A stretch of DNA of 13,455 nt. Origin: Dehalococcoidia bacterium (lineage in GTDB: Bacteria; Chloroflexota; Dehalococcoidia; Dehalococcoidales; E44-bin46). Below the pieces are notes generated by a model. The model saw only the letters and a list, made by a program, of their open reading frames with translations, was not told the DNA's origin and did no database searches. Of the stretch, positions 7,520-13,250 are shown piece after piece (position 1 is the first letter of the stretch; each line of letters opens with the position of its first letter). A program made the translations under genes and the position numbers. Location of the stretch: NCBI GenBank assembly GCA_020343755.1, contig CP070810.1, forward strand, positions 731,349-744,803. Direction: 5' to 3'.

Positions 7520-8527
7520 TCAGCCCAAACTTATGCCTTTGAATAAAGCATAGATGCCAAAAATATAGAGCCCGATTAAAACGGGAGTATACCAACTAAT
7601 GATGCCAAAAGCCTTGCGCTTCTGGCGGAATCGAAGCCCAACAATAACTAGGAGGCTCATTACTATTGTCACTACCGCCGTCATCAGATGGACACTTGAC
7701 ACTCGGGAGAGCAGGGACCCTGGCCTGTAGGCGAGGTCAACGGGGGTGACAATAGCAATGTTAAACATGTTACTGCCTAATATATCGGCAATTGCCATAT
7801 CTATAGCTCCCAAACGGAGAGCAGCGATAGTAACCACTAATTCAGGTACCGAAGTAGTAATTGCCAGAAATAAACTGCCAACAAAGCTGGCTTGCCAAGC
7901 GTAAGTACTGGCAATCTCATCCCCGATAAATGATAACCATATCCCGGCACCAATAACGGATATGGCGGCTAGAGCGAATCTCAGGTACACCGTTCTAATA
8001 GGAATATCTTTATATTGAGGGGAAATAGCCTCTATTGGCTGCAACCGGTAACTGCGCTCAGAGCGGAATATCCACCACACGCCAGCTATATACAAGACGA
8101 GAGGCAAGATGCTCGGGACACTCACCCAACCTAGGGTTAATCCAGGAAACCTCCCCCCAGCTAGTATGCCGCCAACAACAACAGCGCTAAGTAGTATGCC
8201 AAGACCTGCCGACATCACATGCCTTGAGCTGGCTTGGCTCAAGACTGGTCCACGGCGGTATAAGATATCAAGCAAGGCAATCAGGGTAAGATTAAATATG
8301 CAACTGCCTAACAGGTCACCCAAGGCTAGATCGGGAAGTTTAACTAAGGCAACAGAACTGATTCCAGTAACCAGCTCAGGCACGGAGGTAATGGCAGCCA
8401 GGAGCACCAGACCTATCCATATCCCTCCTAAACCTGTCTTCTCAGCAATGGCATCCCCATATCGGGCTAGCCTTGTCCCGGCAAATAGGATGATAATGAG
8501 GCACAGAGTAAACTTTAACCAGACCAA
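7520..8527 (-). CDS. CaCA-family sodium/calcium (cation) exchanger
   Basis: Inner-membrane cation antiporter of the Ca2+:cation antiporter superfamily, YrbG-like in size (335 residues) and build, with about ten hydrophobic segments. The two inverted alpha repeats are clear: TSVPEL (47-52) followed by GSCIFN (74-79), and TSVPEL (225-230) followed by GSNMFN (251-256). The Glu residues E51 and E229 would be the ion ligands. Positions usually occupied by Asn in GN-x-x-GSN are Asp here (D71, D248), so ion specificity cannot be read off. The start is the TTG at 8527, supported by AGGAG nine bases upstream; no in-frame ATG exists nearby upstream. It lies 35 bases after the AAA ATPase gene, probably in the same transcript. 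Confidence 0.9.
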   Translation of the reverse strand: MVWLKFTLCLIIILFAGTRLARYGDAIAEKTGLGGIWIGLVLLAAITSVPELVTGISSVALVKLPDLALGDLLGSCIFNLTLIALLDILYRRGPVLSQASSRHVMSAGLGILLSAVVVGGILAGGRFPGLTLGWVSVPSILPLVLYIAGVWWIFRSERSYRLQPIEAISPQYKDIPIRTVYLRFALAAISVIGAGIWLSFIGDEIASTYAWQASFVGSLFLAITTSVPELVVTIAALRLGAIDMAIADILGSNMFNIAIVTPVDLAYRPGSLLSRVSSVHLMTAVVTIVMSLLVIVGLRFRQKRKAFGIISWYTPVLIGLYIFGIYALFKGISLG

Positions 8528-8562
8528 ACTTTGGGGCTCCTAGAGATTAACCAATAGTGACG

Positions 8563-10152
8563 TTAGCGGCCAGGCCTTTTCTTAACATGCTTCAGCTCTC
8601 TGGCTAATCCTACCTCAGCTCTGGTTATTTCCTCAGGTACATAGCTCGAAGCCTGTGTGGCGCTCCTCTCGGCAATTTCTGCCATCTTAGTCAGCTCATC
8701 ACGCCGGCTCTCAGATAAGGGCTTTATTCCCCTAATGGCATCAGTTAAATCACTCATCTGGCAAGAGCGCCTATTATCAGAAAAGGCGAGGAACATGGCA
8801 TCAACCAGTGCTTGCTCAATTTCAGCCCCGCTAAACCCTTTGGTTAATCTGACAAGTTCATCGAGTCCTTCTTCAGGGATTGCTTGCCTATGTCTTCTAA
8901 ACTGGACCCGCCAGATTGATTCACGCTCTTTTGGATTTGGGAAGTCAACAAAGAATATCTCGTCAAATCGACCCCGTCGCATCAGCTCCGGAGCTACATT
9001 AGCGATATCATTAGCCGTAGCAAAGACAAAAACGGGCGCCATTTTCTCTTGTAACCAGGTCAAAAAATGTCCTAAAAGCCGGGCAGAAGTATCACTGCCA
9101 GCAGCGGCACTCTTAGGGAAGCCCTTCTCAATCTCATCAACCCAGAATATGCACGGGGCAATTGTCTCCGCCGTCTTTATTGCCTTGCGGAGATTCTCCT
9201 CAGGGGTTATATCAACGAAACTAAATATCCTACCCATATCAAGACGAAGTAGCGGAAAGTGCCACTGGGCTGAAACTGCCTTAGCACAAAGGCTTTTCCC
9301 ACACCCCGGCATTCCAGCGACCAGCAACCCCTTTGGTGCCGGTAATCCATAGGTAATGGCTGACTGTGAGAAGGCCTCCTTTCTACGCCTCAGCCACTCC
9401 AGCAGAAGCTCCAGACCGCCTACATCGCCGAAGGTCTCCACCGGGGGAAAATACTCTAGAATCTGCGTTTTTTTGATCACCTGCGCCTTTTCATCCAGTA
9501 TCTCCTGGATGTCATCTATAGTTAGCCTCATGTCATTGACCAAAGATTTAGAAAAAGCTCTCTCGGCCTCGCTTAAGGTTAAGCCTAACGTTGCCTTGAC
9601 TAACTCCTCCTTCTCAGCATCGGTTAAGCTGACCACAACCGGCGGCTTGCCGTATTCTTCAATCATTGAATTCAGGAGAGCCAGAATATCTGAGAGGTCA
9701 GGTAGTGGAAAGTCAACATAGGTGATATCCTTTTGCAGTTCATCTGGGATATATAAAACTGGGCAGACAAAAAAGAGGGTGTGCGGATTTACCCTATTAG
9801 CCGCTGCCACCTCCCGAACTTTACGAGTGTATCTAATATCCGCCCCCGGCTTCAGATAGTGATGGAAGTCGTAGAATATAAACGAGGTGGCTTCCCGTTC
9901 CTGTAAAATATAATCCAGAGCCATAAGTGGGTCAACGGTGCTGGATGCTATCCTTTTACCATCCTTAATGAGTCCTTCGGTACACGACCATGATATCACC
10001 TGCTTATTTAAGGCTGCCGATAGTTCACTTATGGCAGCTCCAACCCGGTCTTCCTCCCACGAGGTTATATAGATAATAGGAAAGTTAGCCACCATTAAGA
10101 ACTTTATAGTTTTAAGGTGTTCCTTGCTCTCCTTGGCTGTTCTCCGTTTCAT
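8563..10152 (-). CDS. Ycf46-like AAA family ATPase
   Basis: AAA ATPase resembling the Ycf46 family of cyanobacteria and plastids. Numbering from the ATG at 10152 (529 residues): an N-terminal domain with FPIIYITSWEEDR, VISWSCTEGL and FIFYDFHHYL (about 20-150), then the AAA module with Walker A GMPGCGKS (280-287), Walker B CIFWVDEIE (334-342), sensor 1 ATAN (378-381) and arginine-finger region RRGRFDEIFFVDFP (392-405), then a lid domain. No membrane segment or protease motif is seen. The frame also opens at TTG 10179, but a consensus promoter's -10 overlaps that codon, and GAGG sits five bases before the ATG, so I chose the ATG. In cyanobacteria the relative is linked to carbon utilisation; the role and client here are unknown. 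It heads a unit with the CaCA exchanger. Confidence 0.88.
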   Translation of the reverse strand: MKRRTAKESKEHLKTIKFLMVANFPIIYITSWEEDRVGAAISELSAALNKQVISWSCTEGLIKDGKRIASSTVDPLMALDYILQEREATSFIFYDFHHYLKPGADIRYTRKVREVAAANRVNPHTLFFVCPVLYIPDELQKDITYVDFPLPDLSDILALLNSMIEEYGKPPVVVSLTDAEKEELVKATLGLTLSEAERAFSKSLVNDMRLTIDDIQEILDEKAQVIKKTQILEYFPPVETFGDVGGLELLLEWLRRRKEAFSQSAITYGLPAPKGLLVAGMPGCGKSLCAKAVSAQWHFPLLRLDMGRIFSFVDITPEENLRKAIKTAETIAPCIFWVDEIEKGFPKSAAAGSDTSARLLGHFLTWLQEKMAPVFVFATANDIANVAPELMRRGRFDEIFFVDFPNPKERESIWRVQFRRHRQAIPEEGLDELVRLTKGFSGAEIEQALVDAMFLAFSDNRRSCQMSDLTDAIRGIKPLSESRRDELTKMAEIAERSATQASSYVPEEITRAEVGLARELKHVKKRPGR

Positions 10153-10178
10153 ATTATCCTCGGCCACACTTTTAGCCA

Positions 10179-10207
10179 ACTATATCACCCGTGCTGGAGG
10201 CTGTCAA
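10179..10207 (-). promoter_or_regulatory. Consensus sigma70 promoter of the AAA ATPase-exchanger unit
   Basis: On the minus strand a perfect -35 TTGACA (10207-10202) is followed after 17 bases by TATAGT (10184-10179), preceded by TGA (extended -10). The start of transcription would fall near 10172, giving a leader of about 20 bases before the ATG at 10152. This is among the best promoter matches in the window. Confidence 0.8.
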
Positions 10208-10237
10208 TCAGGTCCGCAGATGCTTTGATTTGGCAAA

Positions 10238-10248
10238 GGTGATATAAT
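10238..10248 (+). promoter_or_regulatory. Extended -10 promoter candidate, plus strand
   Basis: GGTGATATAAT contains a perfect TATAAT (10243-10248) preceded by TGA, an extended -10. No convincing -35 lies at 16-18 bases upstream. It would start transcripts near 10255, reading towards the lipoprotein gene. Its first nine bases are identical, on the opposite strand, to the -10 region of the AAA gene promoter. Confidence 0.5.
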
Positions 10249-10282
10249 AATTAACTAAAGAGGGGGTACTCTAAACGCTCCT

Positions 10283-10353
10283 CCCGAGGCATTCTATGTT
10301 TTATTGGCTCAAATTGGTAGAAATAAGTACTATTGACAAAAATTAGCCTCGGG
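10283..10353. repeat. Inverted repeat CCCGAGGC / GCCTCGGG in the lipoprotein leader
   Basis: Perfect 8-base arms CCCGAGGC (10283-10290) and GCCTCGGG (10346-10353) with a 55-base interval. The right arm lies inside the spacer of the TTGACA/TATTAT promoter and is followed by TTTATTATTT. It could be an operator pair, or a weak terminator for transcripts from the upstream promoter. The long interval makes the hairpin reading uncertain. Confidence 0.45.
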
Positions 10354-10361
10354 TTTATTAT
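10333..10361 (+). promoter_or_regulatory. Sigma70 promoter of the lipoprotein gene
   Basis: Perfect -35 TTGACA (10333-10338), 17-base spacer, then TATTAT (10356-10361; five of six to consensus). Transcription would begin near 10368, leaving a leader of about 90 bases. A full Shine-Dalgarno, AGGAGG at 10447-10452, sits five bases before the ATG at 10458. Confidence 0.78.
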
Positions 10362-10457
10362 TTAATCTAATGCGCCATAGCCGGAAATACCAAATTAGAG
10401 GATATGCTCGCTTACTTGGCAAAGAGCCAAAACAAAAATAGAACTTAGGAGGTAAAA

Positions 10458-12461
10458 ATGAAGAAATATAGGAAGTATGCTGTATTCCTGCTAGTGGGCG
10501 TGGTCATTCTATTGAGCTGTGCTGCGCCGATAGTAGCGCCAACGGTTACTCCACAGTCACCACCAAACGGCAGTTCGGTTTCATCGCTGACGCCAATACT
10601 GGCCTGGACCTCCAATTATGCCGATGCTACGTTTCGACTTCAGGTGTCAGATCAAAGTAATTTCCAAGAGCTGATACTGGATGCATCAGGCCTCAGCAGT
10701 CCAAGCTACTCCATACCTCAGGGTAAGCTAAGCGAGGGCCAGACCTATTACTGGAAAGTAAACGCCGCTAAGGGCGGTCAGATATCAAATTGGTCAGCCG
10801 CTTGGTCTTTTCAGACGCCGGGTGCCCCACCACCTCCACCTCCTCCACCGCCTGAAGCCGGTACCATCGCGATCAACGCTACCCTTGACGGTGTCCCCTG
10901 GACAGGAGGGGTTAACTACACCATAAGTGGCCCACAGACCTACTCCGGCTCTTCGGTAACCCAGAGCTTTAGCAATGTACCTGAAGGAAGTTATACTGTA
11001 GGCTATAGCTCAGGTGGGCCTTCGGGAGCAACCTTCTCCGATATTTCACCAAGCTCAACTCAGACCTTATCCGCCGGGGGCACGATAACCTTTACCTTGA
11101 ACTTCCAGACAAAGGCGGCTGCTGCGATAAGGGTTGAGGCTATTCTTGACGGAGCCTCGTGGACAGGGAATGTCAACTATACCATAACCGGGCCACAGAG
11201 ATATTCCGGGTCTTCCGTATCCGAAACGTTTAGCAACGTACCTGAAGGAAGTTACACCGTAGGCTATAATTCAGGCGGTCCCGGGGGATCAACACTGGCT
11301 AGTATTACACCACGATCGACACAATCCGTAGTGGCTGGTCAGACGACGACGTTCACCCTGAACTTCCATTCGGAAAATACCAGTACGATAAGGGTTAAGG
11401 CAACTCTGGACGGCCGAAGATGGACAGGCAAGGTTAACTATACTATAAGCGGGCCACTTACGGATTCTCACAGCTCAGTAAGTGCCACCTTTAGCAACAT
11501 GCCGGCTGGAACCTATACCTTAAGCTATAACTCCCGTGGTCCGTCCGGGGCAAGGCTCATCAGTATTACACCACAGCCAACACAGACTGTATCGGCTGAT
11601 CAAACGATAACCTTCACCATGAACTTTGATTCGGAAGCTACCAGTGCGATAAGAATCCAGGCAACCCTTGATAATTCGCCATGGAGTGGGTCTGTTAGCT
11701 ATCTCATCAGTGGCCCATACCAAGATGCTGAGTCTTCGGTACCTCAGACGCTTACCAACTTGCCTGACGGGACTTACACGCTTACCTATCGGTCAGGTGG
11801 GCCTTCAGGAGCAACCCTGTATCATATCAGCCCATCGGCCACCCAGACGCTAGGTCACGGTCAGACAATAACCTTTACCCTGGAATTCCATTCCCAGGAG
11901 GTAACTGGTACGATAGCGTTCAATGCCCTCCTCGATGGTAAGCCCTGGCAAACTGTGCCTGGTTCCGGCCCAATTAGCTACTGCGTCAGCGGACCAACAT
12001 CAGATTGCAGCAGTCATATGCCCGATACCTTTAATAATATGCCACCGGGGCACTACACCTGCAACTATCAGTCTGGTGGCCCAATCGGGGCGACATTCGT
12101 CGGCATATCGCCATCTGCAAGACAGACCTTGCATTCTGGCGGCATGATAACCTTTACCCTAAACTTCACTTCTGAGGTCAGGGGCACCGTCACCGTCACC
12201 GCTACCGCTAATGGCGCAGATTGGGAAGGGCCTGTCAGCTATACCTTGGTCGGACCATACATGGATTCCCACGACTCTGTATCCTACACTTTTGACAACT
12301 GCCCGTCTGGAAATTATACCGTTAACTATCGTTCTGGCGGTCCCGAAGATATGCATTTATACAATATTACACCGTCACCATCGCAGTACCTGGATGCCGG
12401 TGGCTCGATAACCTTTACCCTGAACTTCGTCGGCGTAATGCCGGGCCCAGTGGTGCAGTAG
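10458..12461 (+). CDS. Secreted repeat lipoprotein: FN3-like domain plus six ~87-residue repeats
   Basis: I do not recognise a named family for this 667-residue protein. It begins with a positively charged start (MKKYRKY), a hydrophobic segment and the lipobox-like LLSC, making C21 the likely lipidated residue. Residues about 28-120 look like a fibronectin type III-like domain (NGSSVSSLTPILAWTS, later TYYWKVNA and SNWSAAWSFQT). A nine-proline linker follows at about 123-131. From residue 136 to the end come six tandem units of about 87-92 residues, each running from a TLDG-x-x-W start through a SGP segment, SGGP-x-GA, I-x-P and a closing ITFTLNF strand. All are Thr/Ser-rich beta-type sequence. 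It is probably anchored on the outer surface; adhesion or ligand binding is only a guess. The four non-lipid cysteines lie only in units 5 and 6. Confidence 0.85.
   Translation: MKKYRKYAVFLLVGVVILLSCAAPIVAPTVTPQSPPNGSSVSSLTPILAWTSNYADATFRLQVSDQSNFQELILDASGLSSPSYSIPQGKLSEGQTYYWKVNAAKGGQISNWSAAWSFQTPGAPPPPPPPPPEAGTIAINATLDGVPWTGGVNYTISGPQTYSGSSVTQSFSNVPEGSYTVGYSSGGPSGATFSDISPSSTQTLSAGGTITFTLNFQTKAAAAIRVEAILDGASWTGNVNYTITGPQRYSGSSVSETFSNVPEGSYTVGYNSGGPGGSTLASITPRSTQSVVAGQTTTFTLNFHSENTSTIRVKATLDGRRWTGKVNYTISGPLTDSHSSVSATFSNMPAGTYTLSYNSRGPSGARLISITPQPTQTVSADQTITFTMNFDSEATSAIRIQATLDNSPWSGSVSYLISGPYQDAESSVPQTLTNLPDGTYTLTYRSGGPSGATLYHISPSATQTLGHGQTITFTLEFHSQEVTGTIAFNALLDGKPWQTVPGSGPISYCVSGPTSDCSSHMPDTFNNMPPGHYTCNYQSGGPIGATFVGISPSARQTLHSGGMITFTLNFTSEVRGTVTVTATANGADWEGPVSYTLVGPYMDSHDSVSYTFDNCPSGNYTVNYRSGGPEDMHLYNITPSPSQYLDAGGSITFTLNFVGVMPGPVVQ
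10863..12458 (+). repeat. Six in-frame tandem coding repeats, period about 261 bp
   Basis: Units begin at about 10863, 11124, 11385, 11646, 11910 and 12186 (87, 87, 87, 88, 92 and 91 codons). Units 1 and 2 are closest at DNA level: both contain ACCTGAAGGAAGTTA followed by near-identical bases. Units 5 and 6 are most diverged; unit 5 has a short insertion after the W. The repeats preserve frame throughout, so they are protein modules grown by duplication. Confidence 0.93.
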
Positions 12462-12464
12462 TGT

Positions 12465-12563
12465 CCCACACTGTGGGTTTATACTTGGGGGCAATAACGA
12501 GGTATTGCCAAGTGTAGGCTTGTAGCGAAGCTAGCGTTCTTCGCGCTAGCTTCGCTGTAAGTC
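12465..12563 (+). other. Cluster of strong hairpins downstream of the lipoprotein gene
   Basis: Three consecutive stems are visible. CCCAC/GTGGG (12465-12477) follows the stop codon and is trailed by TTTAT. A 12481-12515 stem pairs GGCAATA with TATTGCC plus six outer pairs around a GGG bulge. A 12517-12563 stem has a perfect 13-bp core, AGCGAAGCTAGCG with CGCTAGCTTCGCT, extended by G-U pairs to about 20 bp around a 7-base loop. The purpose is unknown: 3' end protection, a termination cluster or a structured RNA are all possible. Confidence 0.65.
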
Positions 12564-12571
12564 ATTAAGAT

Positions 12572-12630
12572 AAAGACGGTGACGGCTATTATTGAGAGGC
12601 GGTACCAGCATCACCGTCTTTGCTTTTTCT
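12572..12630 (+). terminator. Probable rho-independent terminator after the lipoprotein gene
   Basis: AAAGACGGTGA (12572-12582) pairs perfectly over 11 bp with TCACCGTCTTT (12611-12621). The sequence GCTTTTTCT follows. The 28-base loop is longer than usual, which lowers certainty. The 12622-12723 stretch that follows holds no gene or signal I can support. Confidence 0.6.
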
Positions 12631-12723
12631 CTTCAAACTGCCGCTCTTCCTTCTCTATCACTTTTATCCCAGCCTCAATTGCAAGGTGACCTGCTGACGT
12701 CCGACGGCAAGATATCAACAAAA

Positions 12724-12752
12724 TTGCCACGGGACTGGTTTTGCGATACAAT
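12724..12752 (+). promoter_or_regulatory. Promoter of the tRNA-Ser pair
   Basis: TTGCCA (12724-12729), 17-base spacer, TACAAT (12747-12752). The predicted start near 12759 falls one or two bases before the first tRNA, so the 5' leader would be minimal. No second promoter is visible in the 32 bases between the tRNAs, so both are probably on one transcript. Confidence 0.7.
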
Positions 12753-12760
12753 CGAAGCTA

Positions 12761-12851
12761 GGAGAGGTGTCCGAGTGGTTTAAGGTGCCGCTCTCGAAAA
12801 GCGGTCTCCGCTTAAAGCGGAGCGTGGGTTCGAATCCCACCCTCTCCGCCA
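12761..12851 (+). tRNA. tRNA-Ser(CGA), reads UCG; 3' CCA encoded
   Basis: Acceptor GGAGAGG pairs with CCTCTCC (12841-12847); discriminator G at 12848 and an encoded CCA at 12849-12851. Anticodon stem CCGCT/AGCGG with loop CTCGAAA gives anticodon CGA at 12795-12797. The long variable arm CTCCGC/GCGGAG is diagnostic of a class II tRNA such as serine. The T arm is GTGGG, TTCGAAT, CCCAC. Confidence 0.97.
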
Positions 12852-12883
12852 CTATTTAAAATAATCTGACCTTTCACTATTGT

Positions 12884-12969
12884 GGAGAGGTGCTGGAGTG
12901 GTCTAACAGGCGCGCCTGGAGAGCGCGTGTAGCCTTTGGCTACCGTGGGTTCGAATCCCACCCTCTCCG
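12884..12969 (+). tRNA. tRNA-Ser(GGA), reads UCC/UCU; CCA not encoded
   Basis: Acceptor GGAGAGG pairs with CCTCTCC (12962-12968); discriminator G at 12969. Anticodon stem CGCGC/GCGCG with loop CTGGAGA gives anticodon GGA at 12918-12920. The variable arm GTAGCC/GGCTAC is long, as in serine tRNAs, and the T arm is identical to that of the upstream tRNA. The bases after the discriminator are CTCC, so CCA must be added enzymatically, unlike its neighbour. Confidence 0.97.
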
Positions 12970-12989
12970 CTCCTTTATTTAATAATTTG

Positions 12990-13190
12990 GAAACCCTCCC
13001 CCTTTATCCCCCTCCCTTATCAAGGGAGGGGGAAATAGCTTTTATAAGAGGGGCTAACGCCCCTCTTTAGCTCCCCTTATCCTCTTTAGTAACCTTCCTC
13101 TATTTTAGTAGTGAAGGATTATTAGAGGGACGCAGTCCCTCTTAAAACAGTCTTCCCAATCTCCTTCAAAGGAGAGGGGAATACAGGGGG
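12990..13190. repeat. Palindrome-rich intergenic repeat region
   Basis: This gene-free stretch between tRNA-Ser(GGA) and dprA contains four hairpins. CCCCCTCCCTT/AAGGGAGGGGG is at 13008-13032 (loop ATC). AAGAGGGGC/GCCCCTCTT is at 13046-13067 (loop TAAC). AGAGGGAC/GTCCCTCT is at 13124-13142 (loop GCA). TCTCCTT/AAGGAGA is at 13160-13175. Repeated CCCTC/GAGGG themes run through it. It looks like a dispersed intergenic repeat; with one copy in view, that is inference. Confidence 0.6.
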
Positions 13191-13211
13191 TGAGGTAGAT
13201 AACATATCTAA

Positions 13212-13240
13212 TTGTCATTAGCCTGCCCCTATGCTAGAAT
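13212..13240 (+). promoter_or_regulatory. Extended -10 promoter of dprA
   Basis: TTGTCA (13212-13217), 17-base spacer, TAGAAT (13235-13240) preceded by TGC, an extended -10 (TGCTAGAAT). The predicted transcription start near 13247 is only about four bases before the GTG start of dprA, so the mRNA would be effectively leaderless. Confidence 0.75.
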
Positions 13241-13250
13241 TGCTTTTGAA

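Noticed and set aside
7516..7526. GGGC/GCCC hairpin at the stop codon of the CaCA exchanger gene as a terminator
   Set aside because: Only four base pairs and an interrupted T-run (TTGTTT) follow on the minus strand; too weak to call.
8657..9352. Long plus-strand open frame (231 codons) opposite the AAA ATPase gene
   Set aside because: It is antisense to a gene with clear AAA motifs, has low-complexity Ser/Arg-rich composition and shows no family resemblance or ribosome-binding site.
10177..10179. TTG start codon for the AAA ATPase
   Set aside because: It overlaps the -10 box of the gene's own promoter, so the mRNA would begin downstream of it.
10863..12458. Regular ~261-bp repeats considered as a CRISPR-like or satellite array
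   Set aside because: The repeats are in frame, diverge mainly as amino-acid-level variants and form one lipoprotein; there are no short direct repeats with unique spacers.
12592..12783. Open frame of 63 codons before and into tRNA-Ser(CGA)
   Set aside because: It overlaps the terminator, the tRNA promoter and the tRNA itself, and lacks a ribosome-binding site.
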